From NCBI GenBank assembly GCA_965279295.1, contig CBDIHQ010000017.1: DNA of 64,000 nucleotides; one strand, 5' to 3'. Of the stretch, positions 1 through 8,206 are shown piece by piece. Both the position numbers and the translations under genes were made by a program. The first letter of the stretch is position 1, and each line of letters starts with the position of its first letter. Below the pieces are notes generated by a model. That model searched no databases, was not told where the DNA came from, and saw only the letters and a program-made list of their open reading frames with translations. Source of the stretch: Aquabacter sp965279295 (GTDB lineage Bacteria > Pseudomonadota > Alphaproteobacteria > Rhizobiales > Xanthobacteraceae).

Positions 1-18
1 TTTCGGCGCAGTGGGCAT
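1..18 (-). CDS. Partial minus-strand gene, first six codons only
   Basis: An ATG on the minus strand at 18-16 opens a frame reading MPTAPK before the window edge. It is preceded on that strand by a strong purine-rich Shine-Dalgarno sequence (GGAAGGAAG, about 20-28). The gene would be divergent from the TRAP binding-protein gene, an arrangement often seen for regulators, but nothing of its function is visible. Only the start context supports it. Confidence 0.4.
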
Positions 19-219
19 CGCGCTTCCTTCCCTTGGATCCATTTTGTGGACCTTATACTTAAGTTGAGCGAGATCGCCGACGACAAGTTCGGGGCGAGAC
101 TGTATCTCTCTGCGAACAACCCCCACAAGGGGGCGATGAAAAGCCATCAATAAGGGTCCGCAAACGGACCTGGGCGAGGAAGCCGGCCCGTTCGCGGGTT
201 GTCAAAGGAGGAAGAAATC

Positions 220-1239
220 ATGTCTTTGAGCCGTCGCACCCTGCTGAAGGCCAGCGCCGCGTCCGTCCTCGTCGGCAGCGTTGCCGCGCCGTTCGTGGCC
301 CGCGCGCAGACCGCGGAATTCTCCTACAAATACGCCAATAACCTGCCCGTCTCGCACCCCATGAACGTGCGCGCGAACGAGATGGTCGAGGCGATCCGCA
401 AGGAAACCGACGGCAAGGTGGACATCAAGGTGTTCCCCTCCAGCCAGCTTGGCGGCGACACGGACATGCTGAGCCAGCTTCGCTCCGGCGGCATCGAGTT
501 CTTCACCCTCTCGCCGCTGATCCTCTCGACCCTGGTGCCCAATGCCTCGGTGAGCGGCATCGGCTTCGCCTTCCCGGATTACGACACCGTATGGAAGGCC
601 ATGGACGGCGATCTCGGCGCCTATGTGCGCGGCCAGATCGCCAAGTTCGGCATCGTTGCCATGGACAAGATCTGGGACAATGGATTCCGGCAGGTCACCA
701 CCTCCACCAAGCCGATCGAGACCGCCGCCGACTTCAAGGGCCTGAAGATCCGCGTGCCGGTCTCCCCGCTCTGGACCTCCATGTTCAAGGCGTTCGATTC
801 CGCTCCGGCTTCGATCAATTTCGCCGAAGTCTACAGCGCGCTTCAGACCAAGGTGGTGGACGCGCAGGAAAATCCCCTCGCCATCATCGCCACGGCGAAG
901 CTCTACGAAGTGCAGAAATACTGCTCGATCACCAACCATATGTGGGACGGCTTCTGGTTCCTCGCCAACCGCCGCGCGTTCGAGAAGATGCCGGAGAACC
1001 TGCGCGCCATCGTCGCCAAGAACGTCAATGCGGCGGGCGAGAAGGAGCGCGCGGATGTGGCCACGCTGAACGCCAATCTGCGCAAGGAACTGACCGCCGG
1101 CGGGCTGGCCTTCAACGACACCAAGGCCGACAGCTTTCGTGACCGCCTGCGCGCCGCCGGCTTCTATGCCGAGTGGAAGGGCAAGTTCGGCGACGAGGCC
1201 TGGTCGCTGCTGGAGAAGTATTCCGGCAAGCTCTCCTGA
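220..1239 (+). CDS. TRAP transporter solute-binding protein, DctP family
   Basis: Periplasmic receptor of a tripartite ATP-independent periplasmic transporter; the family binds organic acids and hands them to DctQ/DctM membrane subunits. The 339-residue product starts with a Tat-type signal (SRRTLLKA, hydrophobic stretch, cleavage near ARA-Q at about residue 29). The body carries the family core near residues 175-220 (GLKIRVP, then FAEVYSALQTKVVDAQENP) with the conserved ligand-binding Arg. A longer TTG start at 199 is possible, but AAAGGAGG at 204-211 sits correctly before ATG 220. No dctQ or dctM lies downstream in this window: after a repeat cluster comes a convergent epimerase. The substrate is unknown. 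Partner genes could lie to the left of the window. Confidence 0.9.
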   Translation: MSLSRRTLLKASAASVLVGSVAAPFVARAQTAEFSYKYANNLPVSHPMNVRANEMVEAIRKETDGKVDIKVFPSSQLGGDTDMLSQLRSGGIEFFTLSPLILSTLVPNASVSGIGFAFPDYDTVWKAMDGDLGAYVRGQIAKFGIVAMDKIWDNGFRQVTTSTKPIETAADFKGLKIRVPVSPLWTSMFKAFDSAPASINFAEVYSALQTKVVDAQENPLAIIATAKLYEVQKYCSITNHMWDGFWFLANRRAFEKMPENLRAIVAKNVNAAGEKERADVATLNANLRKELTAGGLAFNDTKADSFRDRLRAAGFYAEWKGKFGDEAWSLLEKYSGKLS

Positions 1240-1292
1240 GGGCGGACATCTCCTTATATTTCCTCGTTCCTAGCAGCGACCACTGGGTCATT

Positions 1293-1649
1293 CCCTCCCC
1301 CGCAAGCGGGAGAGGGTTAGGGAGGGGGAATGGTGCGAATGGCTGGGGGTGGAGCGTCTCGTCCGGCTCCTGCCCCCTCCCCAGCCCGGAGCTCTGCGAA
1401 AGGGATCTGGCAAACTCCCATGGTTCGTTAGGCGCAAAGGCCGGGCTGTTTCCACCTCTCCCCGAGGGGAGAGGTCGGCTGCGAGGCAGCCGGGTGAGGG
1501 GGCTCCGACATTTCAGGACTGGAACGGGTTGTCCCCCTCACCCCAGCCCTCTCCCCCTCGGGGAGAGGGGGCATGCCGCAGTCACTCGACACCCAGCACC
1601 AATCCCCCGCCTGCCCCCTCCCCAGCCCTCCCTCGCAAGCGGGAGAGGG
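1293..1649. repeat. Cluster of GC-rich palindromic repeats (REP/BIME-like)
   Basis: The gap 1240-1681 has no convincing gene and is packed with palindromes. These are CCCTCCCCCGC / GCGGGAGAGGG at 1293-1316, ACCTCTCCCC / GGGGAGAGGT at 1454-1475 followed by CGGCTGC / GCAGCCG at 1476-1492, CCCTCTCCCC / GGGGAGAGGG at 1547-1569, and CCCTCCCTCGC / GCGGGAGAGGG at 1626-1649. The first and last copies resemble each other, as do the two middle ones. A related inverted pair lies between znuC and znuB. Such units are widespread in alphaproteobacterial genomes. Here they fill the space between two convergent genes and may also end transcription from both sides. Confidence 0.8.
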
Positions 1650-1681
1650 AGCGACCGGGCGAAGCGGCCGGCTCTTAGAAC

Positions 1682-2704
1682 TCAGACCCCGTAATAGCCC
1701 CGGTACCAGTCGACGAACCGCGCGACGCCCTCGCGCACCGTGGTGGTGGGGCGATAGCCGACCGCCTGCATCAGGGCGGATACGTCGGCGCGGGTGTCCA
1801 TGGCATCGCCCGGCTGCGCGGGCAGCATCTCTTTGATGGCGGGGCGTCCCAGGCACGCCTCCAGAACCTCAATATATTCCATGAGGTTCACCGGCGCTTC
1901 GTTGCCGATGTTGAAGATGCGAAACGGCGCGTTGGAGCTTGCGGGGTCCGGCTTTTCCGCATTCCAGGCGGGGTCGGGCGCCGCGATCTGGTCGCTGGCC
2001 CGGATCACGCCCTCGGTAATATCGGCCACATAGGTGAAATCTCGGGTGTGCTCCCCGTTGTTGAAGACCGGAATGGGTTCGCCGGCGAGAATGGCGCGGG
2101 TGAACTTGAACAGTGCCATGTCTGGCCGTCCCCACGGCCCGTAAACCGTGAAGAAGCGCAGGCCCGTGGTCGGCAACCGGAACAGATGGCTGTAGGCGTG
2201 CGCCATCAATTCGTTGGCCCGCTTGGTGGCGGCATAGAACTGGAGCGGATGGTCGACGCCGTGATGCTCGGAAAACGGCATGTGGGTGTTGGCGCCGTAG
2301 ACACTCGAGGTCGAGGCGTAGGTGAGATGGGCCACGCTTTTGTGCCGGCAGGCTTCTAGGATGTTGGTGAAGCCCACGATGTTCGAGGCGACATAATCCT
2401 CGGGGTGGGTGATGGAATGACGGACGCCGGCCTGAGCGGCGAGGTGGATCACCCGGTCGAAGCGATGATCGGCGAAGCAGGCCTCCACCGCCGCCTTGTC
2501 GGCGAGGTCGCCGCGCACGAAGCGATAGGTGCCGGCGCTCGCGCGCGCGGTGGCGTCGAGATCGGCGAGGCGGGCTTCCTTCAGGCTCGGGTCGTAATAA
2601 TCGTTCACGACATCGAAGCCGACCACGTCATCGCCCCGCGCCAGCAGGGCCTTCGCCGTGTGGTAGCCGATGAAACCCGCGTTACCCGTCACCAGAATCT
2701 TCAT
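1682..2704 (-). CDS. lpsL: UDP-glucuronate 4-epimerase-like NAD-dependent sugar epimerase
   Basis: Extended short-chain dehydrogenase that likely interconverts UDP-glucuronate and UDP-galacturonate for surface polysaccharide synthesis. The 340-residue protein has the Rossmann motif TGNAGFIGYH (residues 6-15), the NDYYDPSLKEARL segment typical of UDP-glucuronate epimerases (residues 34-46), the STSSVYG serine region (131-137) and the catalytic pair Y157/K161 (YAATK). The RFFTVYGPWGRPDMALFKFT stretch is also diagnostic for this subgroup. It begins at ATG 2704 and stands alone, facing the repeat cluster. Other epimerases of the family (for example UDP-glucose epimerases) are less likely on motif grounds. 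The symbol follows the rhizobial usage. Confidence 0.85.
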   Translation of the reverse strand: MKILVTGNAGFIGYHTAKALLARGDDVVGFDVVNDYYDPSLKEARLADLDATARASAGTYRFVRGDLADKAAVEACFADHRFDRVIHLAAQAGVRHSITHPEDYVASNIVGFTNILEACRHKSVAHLTYASTSSVYGANTHMPFSEHHGVDHPLQFYAATKRANELMAHAYSHLFRLPTTGLRFFTVYGPWGRPDMALFKFTRAILAGEPIPVFNNGEHTRDFTYVADITEGVIRASDQIAAPDPAWNAEKPDPASSNAPFRIFNIGNEAPVNLMEYIEVLEACLGRPAIKEMLPAQPGDAMDTRADVSALMQAVGYRPTTTVREGVARFVDWYRGYYGV

Positions 2705-2916
2705 GTCACAAGGCGCTCATTGTCGCCGGCAGCATAAGCCGTTCCGGCACTCCGCGTCTGGATACGCTGCGCGGGGCTCGCGGCCAAGGGGGCGCGATGG
2801 GGGGCGGCCAAAGGGCCGGCGGGGAAGTGGACCCTGGGACAGGGGGGCCGGCGCGTCATGGATCGCCGCCACGCCCGCAAGCGGGGAGGGCGATCGGTAT
2901 CACGCCTCGCGCAACC

Positions 2917-3714
2917 TCACGCGTCGGGGAGAGTGGGGGCTTTGCGTGGGCGGGGAGCGCTGGGCTTCGCGGGCGCATCGCCGGCGGCGACGTGCTGGAA
3001 CTCATTGAGGAAGCTGGCGACGATGCGCGCCACCATGGCTGGCTTGTCTTCCATCACCGGCAGGCGGTGGATGTGTTTGCGCACGAGATAATAGATGAAC
3101 GTGGAATGCAGGTGCCACGCCAGTTCGGCTTCGATCGGCTCTATGACACCCTCTTCGGGTAGATCCCGGTAGACCCGCAGTTCCCGGAGGATGATTTCCA
3201 GCAGCCGGCCCACATGGCTCTGGATGTAGCGGGCGATAATGTCGTGGCCGGCGAGGCTCGCGTACAGAGAAACGCGAATCCAGTGATACTCGTCGACGGC
3301 GGCGAAATAGGAGAGGTAGAAGCGTTCGATTCTCTCCGGCAGCGGCACGCTGCGGTCGCGCAGGCCGACCTCCCAGGCGCGCGACACGCGCTCCAGGAAG
3401 ACCTTCTGGTACACCTGTTCCACAAGATGCTGCTTGGTGCCGAAATAGCGGAAAATAAGGCCCTGGGAGACGCCGATACGCTCCGCGAGATCCTTAGTTT
3501 GGGCCTCGAAACCGTGCTCCGCAAAGAATTCCACGGCGGCGTCAAGGATCATGCGCTCGCGCACGCTGGGATCGAGGCGGGTGCGAGGGGAAGAGGGGCG
3601 ATTGGCGGCAACTAGACGGGCCGGTTTCTTCCGCGCCAGCGCAACGGTTTCTTCCGCATCCGGTTCTTGCGCTTGCCTTTCTTCCGCTTGCCTGGCTTGT
3701 GTCTGTTTCTTCAA
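2917..3714 (-). CDS. TetR/AcrR-family transcriptional regulator
   Basis: DNA-binding repressor-type protein of 265 residues. A charged, Lys/Arg/Glu-rich N-terminal extension (about residues 1-50) precedes the TetR DNA-binding domain at about 52-100. In it, DAAVEFFAEHGFEAQTKDLA and GVSQGLIFRYFGTK form the helix-turn-helix and the signature after it. The C-terminal ligand domain is not recognisable beyond the family level. The gene is divergent from the beta-keto acid cleavage enzyme operon, and a perfect palindrome (3789-3804) sits between them, so it very probably controls that operon and itself. The 5' end could be shorter, because the charged extension is not needed for the fold. Confidence 0.88.
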   Translation of the reverse strand: MKKQTQARQAEERQAQEPDAEETVALARKKPARLVAANRPSSPRTRLDPSVRERMILDAAVEFFAEHGFEAQTKDLAERIGVSQGLIFRYFGTKQHLVEQVYQKVFLERVSRAWEVGLRDRSVPLPERIERFYLSYFAAVDEYHWIRVSLYASLAGHDIIARYIQSHVGRLLEIILRELRVYRDLPEEGVIEPIEAELAWHLHSTFIYYLVRKHIHRLPVMEDKPAMVARIVASFLNEFQHVAAGDAPAKPSAPRPRKAPTLPDA

Positions 3715-3777
3715 TCCGTCCTCCGGCAGGCTGCCGCGAATGGGCCTCGTCTGATCGTTTAGACCTCCCTGTCGCTA

Positions 3778-3804
3778 TTGACAATCGACTCAATATGTAT
3801 TGAG
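3778..3804 (+). promoter_or_regulatory. Candidate TetR operator with overlapping -35 element
   Basis: CTCAATA-TG-TATTGAG at 3789-3804 is a perfect inverted repeat with 7-bp arms, in the divergent gap between the TetR gene and the catabolic operon. A consensus -35 hexamer TTGACA lies immediately upstream at 3778-3783, so a bound repressor would cover the promoter spacer. No equally good -10 at 17 bp is visible. Palindrome and hexamer are seen directly; the assignment to TetR is inferred from position. Confidence 0.6.
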
Positions 3805-3853
3805 CTTCTGATCAATAAGGCGGCGAGGACAGCCGTCGGATAGGGAGAGACCG

Positions 3854-4786
3854 TTGGCAAAGACCCGCAAGGTGATCATCACCTGCGCCGTTACGGGCGC
3901 GATTCACACCCCCACCATGTCGCCGTACCTGCCGATCACGCCGGACGAGATTGTCACGGATGCCCTGGCTGCGGCCGAAGCCGGCGCCGCCATTCTCCAT
4001 CTTCATGCCCGCGACCCCGAGAACGGCAAGCCCGATCAGCGGCCTGAAGCTTTCGCGCCGTTCCTGCCGCGGATCAAGCAGGCCACCAACGCGGTCATCA
4101 ACATCACCTCCGGCGGCAGCCCCTACATGCGGGTGGAGGAGCGCGTGCTTCCCGCCGCGACCTTCAAGCCGGAAGTCGCCTCGCTCAACATGGGCTCCAT
4201 CAATTTCGGGCTTTACCACCTGCTCGATAAGTACAAGGACTTCAAATACGACTGGGAGCGCCAGCATCTCGAGAACACGCGCGATCTCGTATTCCGTAAC
4301 ACCTTCAAGGATATCGAATATATCCTTCACACCTTGTACGATAACGGCACGCGCTTCGAGTTCGAGTGCTACGACATCGCGCATCTCTACAATCTCGCGC
4401 ACTTCATGGATCGCGGGTTGGTAAAGGCGCCGTTCTTCGTGCAGTCGGTGTTCGGCCTCCTGGGCGGCATCGGTCCGCACCCCGAGGACGTGATGCACAT
4501 GAAGCGCACCTGCGACCGCCTGTTCGGCGACCAGTATCGCTGGTCCGTGCTCGGCGCCGGCCGCAACCAGCTTCCCATCGCCGCGATGGCCTGCTCCATG
4601 GGCGGCAACATCCGCGTCGGTCTCGAGGATTCGCTGTGGGCCGGGCCGGGCAAGCTCGCCACCTCCAATGCGGACCAGGTGCACCTCGCCCGCCAGATCA
4701 TCGAGGGCCTGGGCCTGGAAGTCGCGACGCCCGACGAGGCGCGCGAGATCCTTCAGCTCAAGGGCGCCGACAAGACCAATATCTAA
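3854..4786 (+). CDS. Beta-keto acid cleavage enzyme (BKACE, formerly DUF849)
   Basis: Zn-dependent enzyme of the BKACE family, which condenses a beta-keto acid with acetyl-CoA and splits it into acetoacetate and a CoA ester; the best-known member is the lysine-fermentation Kce enzyme. The 310-residue length is typical. Visible motifs are the metal ligands in LHLHARD (H49, H51), the ITSGGSP loop (about 84-90), the acidic EFECYD segment (169-174), R237 in GAGRNQ and E258 in VGLEDS. The start is TTG 3854 with GGGAGA just before it. It is the first gene of the plus-strand operon and the main clue that the pathway passes through a beta-keto acid. The exact substrate is not predictable. Confidence 0.88.
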   Translation: MAKTRKVIITCAVTGAIHTPTMSPYLPITPDEIVTDALAAAEAGAAILHLHARDPENGKPDQRPEAFAPFLPRIKQATNAVINITSGGSPYMRVEERVLPAATFKPEVASLNMGSINFGLYHLLDKYKDFKYDWERQHLENTRDLVFRNTFKDIEYILHTLYDNGTRFEFECYDIAHLYNLAHFMDRGLVKAPFFVQSVFGLLGGIGPHPEDVMHMKRTCDRLFGDQYRWSVLGAGRNQLPIAAMACSMGGNIRVGLEDSLWAGPGKLATSNADQVHLARQIIEGLGLEVATPDEAREILQLKGADKTNI

Positions 4787-4801
4787 AGACCACACGTAAC
4801 G

Positions 4802-4833
4802 CCGCCGGGCGCGAGAACGCGCCCGGCGGTTTT
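4802..4833 (+). terminator. Rho-independent terminator after the BKACE gene
   Basis: A perfect 12-bp stem CCGCCGGGCGCG / CGCGCCCGGCGG with AGAA loop (4802-4829) is followed by TTTT. It lies 15 bases after the BKACE stop codon, so it likely lowers read-through from that gene into the transporter genes. Confidence 0.8.
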
Positions 4834-4895
4834 CAAAAGAGCGGAGCGAAAAGCCCGTCAATCGGCCGAAACAGGCCATCTGGGAGGAAGAACAC

Positions 4896-6170
4896 ATGAG
4901 TTTCCTGAGAGGGATGACACGACGCGCGGCAGTCGCCGCACTCGCAGCCGGGATGGCGCTCGCCAGCCTGCCGGCATTCGCGCAGCCCGCACAGCCGCCG
5001 ATCCGCATCGGCATGGGCATTGCGCTCTCCGGCGGCCTCGCGGCCTTCGGCAAGTCGGTGCTGCTTGCGATGCAACTCTGGGCGGAAGACCAGAACGCCA
5101 AGGGCGGCCTGCTCGGCCGCAAGGTTGAGCTGGTATTTTATGACGACCAGTCCAACCCGGCCACCGTCCCTGGCATCTATGCCAAGCTGATCGACGTGGA
5201 CAAGGTGGAACTCGTCGTCTCCGGCTATGCCAGCAGCCAGATCGTTGCGGCCATGCCGACCGTGATGCAGAAGAAGAAGGTCTTCATGACCCTCTTCGGT
5301 CTCGCCGCCAACGACAAGTTCAATTACGACCGCTACTTCCAGATGCAGCCGAACGGGCCCGACGCGCAGGCCGAGTTCTCCAAGGGCTTCATCGAAGCGG
5401 CCATGTCCATGAACCCCAAGCCGCAGACCATCGCGCTGGTGGGCGGCGACGCGGAATTCCCCTCGATCGCCCTCGCCGGCGCTCGCGAGAACGCCAAGAA
5501 GGCGGGTCTCAAAATCGTCTATGACCGGACCTATCCGCCGAACACCATCGAGTTCGCCTCGGTGGTGCGCGCCATCAAGTCCACCAATCCGGACGTCGTG
5601 TTCCTCGCCTCCTATCCCCCGGATTCCGCGGGCATGGTGCGGGCGGTGCGCGAGGTGGGCCTCGACAATGTGAAGATGTTCGGCGGCGGCCTCATCGGCC
5701 TTCAGTCGGCCGCGTTGAAGACCCAGCTCGGCGCCTCCCTCAACGGGGTGGTTGGCTACGACCTCTACGCTCCCGAGCCCACCATGAAGTTCCCCGGCGT
5801 CGAGGACTTCCTGGTTCGCTACCGCAAGGAAGCAGACAAGCAGGGCGTCGATCCGCTCGGCTTCTACATCGCCCCGCTCGCCTATGCGGAATTGCAGATC
5901 CTCGGGCAGGCGGTGGAAGCGACCAAGTCGATCGACGACGCCAAGCTCGCCGAGTACATCCACAAGACCGAGTTCAAGACCATCGGCGGCGACATCAAGT
6001 TCCAGGAACGTGGCGAGTGGGCGACCCCCCGCATCCTCTGGGTGCAGTATCAGGGTGTCGTCGGCAACGACCTGGCGCAGTTCAAGGAAGCCGGGCGGCA
6101 GGTCATCATCTACCCCGACAAGTTCAAGTCCGGGTCGCTGAAGTACCCCTTCTCCGCCGCTTCCAAGTAG
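4896..6170 (+). CDS. Liv-type ABC transporter substrate-binding protein (system 1)
   Basis: Periplasmic receptor of a branched-chain amino acid type (HAAT) ABC importer; members also bind amides, aromatic acids and other carboxylates. The 424-residue precursor has a signal peptide (about residues 1-30, ending AFAQ) and a type I periplasmic binding fold. That fold begins IRIGMGIALSGGLAAFGKS and carries GRKVELVFYDDQSNPATVPG, the usual family opening. GGAGG precedes ATG 4896. The gene opens the LivK-H-M-G-F set of system 1, and a strong hairpin separates it from livH. Ligand identity is open; the catabolic neighbours argue for an organic acid rather than leucine. Confidence 0.9.
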   Translation: MSFLRGMTRRAAVAALAAGMALASLPAFAQPAQPPIRIGMGIALSGGLAAFGKSVLLAMQLWAEDQNAKGGLLGRKVELVFYDDQSNPATVPGIYAKLIDVDKVELVVSGYASSQIVAAMPTVMQKKKVFMTLFGLAANDKFNYDRYFQMQPNGPDAQAEFSKGFIEAAMSMNPKPQTIALVGGDAEFPSIALAGARENAKKAGLKIVYDRTYPPNTIEFASVVRAIKSTNPDVVFLASYPPDSAGMVRAVREVGLDNVKMFGGGLIGLQSAALKTQLGASLNGVVGYDLYAPEPTMKFPGVEDFLVRYRKEADKQGVDPLGFYIAPLAYAELQILGQAVEATKSIDDAKLAEYIHKTEFKTIGGDIKFQERGEWATPRILWVQYQGVVGNDLAQFKEAGRQVIIYPDKFKSGSLKYPFSAASK

Positions 6171-6178
6171 CCTCGAAC

Positions 6179-6208
6179 GGAGGCCGCGGCTTCGAAGCCG
6201 CGGCCTCC
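6179..6208 (+). other. Intercistronic perfect palindrome between binding-protein and permease genes
   Basis: GGAGGCCGCGGCTTC / GAAGCCGCGGCCTCC is a perfect 15-bp inverted repeat with no spacer, nine bases after the binding-protein stop. No T-tract follows, so it is more likely a 3'-end stabiliser or processing hairpin that lets the binding protein be made in excess than a simple terminator. The rest of the gap to 6344 shows no gene. Confidence 0.7.
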
Positions 6209-6344
6209 GGGCCAAGGCGACACCTTACATTACCGATGCTTCGGGCGATGACGCCCGGAGTTTGCCCGCCACCTTGCACCAGGGCGGACGACCGGCCGCG
6301 CCCATCGGGCTGCGCCGCTGCGTGTCGCCAAACCGGGGACGGAC

Positions 6345-7220
6345 ATGGACTTCAGTTGGGATCTGCTGCTGAACGCAGTGGCGTCCGGCATTATGCTCGG
6401 GGGCTTTTATGCCGCCGTGGCTGTCGGCGTCACCATCGCGTTCGGCATGCTTGATATTGTGAACATCGCCCATCCGGCGTTCATGATTATCGGCTCGTTT
6501 CTCGCCTATCTCTCGATCAACACCCTCGGGATCGACCCGTTTCTGTCGGTGTTGGTGTTCGCGGTGGGCGGCTTCTTCGTGGGCCGGGTGTTCTATCGCG
6601 GCTACTATCACTTCTTCGAGCGGCGCGGGGATGACTCGCTCCAGGGGCTGGCCTTCTTCTTTGGCGTCATGTTTATCGTCGAGATCAGCCTGGTGCTGAT
6701 CTTCGGTGTGGACTACCGGCTTATCGATTTGCCCTATCTCGCCAAGACCTACGAGATCGGGTTTGTGCAGATCCCGCTGCGTCTCGCCGCGCCCTGCGTC
6801 GCCGGCATCGCGATGCTGGTGGCGATCCAGCTCTATCTCTCCAAGACCTTCACCGGCCGGGCCATCCTGGCGGTGGCGCAGGATTTGGAGGCGGTGCGTT
6901 TCGTCGGGGCAAGCCCGATCCACACCAAGGAGATCGCCTTCGGCATCGCGGTCGGCAGCGCCATCGTCGCCGGCATGCTGCTGATCGTGATCCAGTCGGT
7001 CGAGCCATCGATCGGACGCGAGTTCATCGGCCGGGCCTTCGCTATCTGCGTTCTCGGCGGCATGACCAGCCTGCCGGGCACGCTCATCGCGGCCATGATC
7101 CTCGGCATCGCCGAGACCATGACCTCCACCTTCCTTGGACCGTCCTGGTCGCCGGCTGTCGCCTTCGGGCTGCTGCTGCTGACCCTCGCCTTCAAACCCG
7201 CGGGGATCCTCGGCCGATGA
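6345..7220 (+). CDS. Liv-type ABC transporter permease, LivH family (system 1)
   Basis: Inner-membrane permease subunit, 291 residues and strongly hydrophobic, with the LivH pattern SGIMLGGFYAAVAVGVTIAF and MLDIVNIAHPAFMIIGSF near the N-terminus. The conserved EAVRFVGASP-like cytoplasmic loop lies near residues 180-195, and the C-terminus reads LGGMTSLPGTLIAAMILGIAE. It pairs with the LivM-family subunit that follows, whose start overlaps its stop (ATGA at 7217-7220), showing translational coupling. The start ATG 6345 is preceded by a GGGGACGG purine run. Confidence 0.92.
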   Translation: MDFSWDLLLNAVASGIMLGGFYAAVAVGVTIAFGMLDIVNIAHPAFMIIGSFLAYLSINTLGIDPFLSVLVFAVGGFFVGRVFYRGYYHFFERRGDDSLQGLAFFFGVMFIVEISLVLIFGVDYRLIDLPYLAKTYEIGFVQIPLRLAAPCVAGIAMLVAIQLYLSKTFTGRAILAVAQDLEAVRFVGASPIHTKEIAFGIAVGSAIVAGMLLIVIQSVEPSIGREFIGRAFAICVLGGMTSLPGTLIAAMILGIAETMTSTFLGPSWSPAVAFGLLLLTLAFKPAGILGR

Positions 7221-8206
7221 CTGCCATCCATCCCACCGCCATGCCGGTGCCGCGCCGCAAGGCGAAAGCCTTCAGCGTGCCGATCCTTGTGGCCGGCATT
7301 GTCCTGGTCGCCCTGGAATTGCTGTTCGCCCCTCGGGTGAGCGAGTATTACTTCCTGGTGGCCTACATCATCTTCCAGTACGTGGTGCTCGCCACGGGCT
7401 GGAACATCCTCGGCGGCTACGCCGGATATGTGAACTTCGGCACCGCCGGGTTCTTTGCGGTGGGGTGTTACACCACCATCGCGCTCGAAAAGCTGGTCAG
7501 CCTGCCGCTACCGATCGCCATGTTGGCCGCCGGCGTGACCGCAGGCCTGCTCGGGCTCGGCACCGGGTATCTGACGCTGCGCCTGCGCGGGGTGTTCTTC
7601 TCCATCGCCACGCTCGCTCTGTCGGTGGTGCTGCAAACGCTCATCGTCAACTGGAGTTTCGTCGGCGGCTCGCGTGGCACTTATATGCTGCGGCCTGACG
7701 CGGTGGCGCCGTTCGTGTCCTACGTCCAGTACCTCATGGTGCTGATGACCGTGCTCGCCGTCGTGGCTGTCCTGGTCGCGGTGGCGGTGGAGCGGTCCTG
7801 GGTCGGCATGGGGCTCGCGGCGATCCGCGACGACGAACTCGCCGCCGAGGCAAGCGGCGTTCCGGGGCTGCGCCTGAAGCTGCTGGCGACGACGCTGTGC
7901 GGTGCACTCATGGGCATGGCAGGCGCGCCCTTCCCCTATTTCATCACCTATGTCGACCCGCCCTCCGCCTTCTCGCTCGCCATCGCGGTAAACGCGATCG
8001 CGATGCCGCTGATCGGCGGAACCGCCACCTGGTGGGGGCCGGTGGTGGGCGCGGTGCTGCTGGGCACCACCCAGCAGGTGCTCACCGTCACCATCTCCTC
8101 GGCCGCGAATCTCTTGATCGTCGGCATCCTGCTGGTGGTGTTCGTGACCCTCGCGCCGACCGGCGTGGTCGGGCTGGTGCGGGCTTATCGGGGGAGGCGG
8201 TCATGA
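7217..8206 (+). CDS. Liv-type ABC transporter permease, LivM family (system 1)
   Basis: Second permease subunit, 329 residues and multi-spanning. Family landmarks are LGGYAGYVNFGTAGFFAVGCY (the LivM glycine-rich segment), the LTLRLRGVFFSIATLALSVV loop, the cytoplasmic coupling region AAIRDDELAAEASGVPGLRL, and IGGTATWWGPVVGAVLL near the C-terminus. It overlaps livH by ATGA at its 5' end and the ATPase gene by ATGA at its 3' end (8203-8206), so H, M and G are tightly coupled. Confidence 0.92.
   Translation: MTAIHPTAMPVPRRKAKAFSVPILVAGIVLVALELLFAPRVSEYYFLVAYIIFQYVVLATGWNILGGYAGYVNFGTAGFFAVGCYTTIALEKLVSLPLPIAMLAAGVTAGLLGLGTGYLTLRLRGVFFSIATLALSVVLQTLIVNWSFVGGSRGTYMLRPDAVAPFVSYVQYLMVLMTVLAVVAVLVAVAVERSWVGMGLAAIRDDELAAEASGVPGLRLKLLATTLCGALMGMAGAPFPYFITYVDPPSAFSLAIAVNAIAMPLIGGTATWWGPVVGAVLLGTTQQVLTVTISSAANLLIVGILLVVFVTLAPTGVVGLVRAYRGRRS

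Noticed and set aside
35..59. Imperfect palindrome and TATACT box upstream of the TRAP receptor
   Set aside because: The dyad (TCCA-N5-TGGA) has short arms, and the only -35 candidate (TTGGAT) is 15 bp from TATACT, so neither is strong enough to list as a feature.
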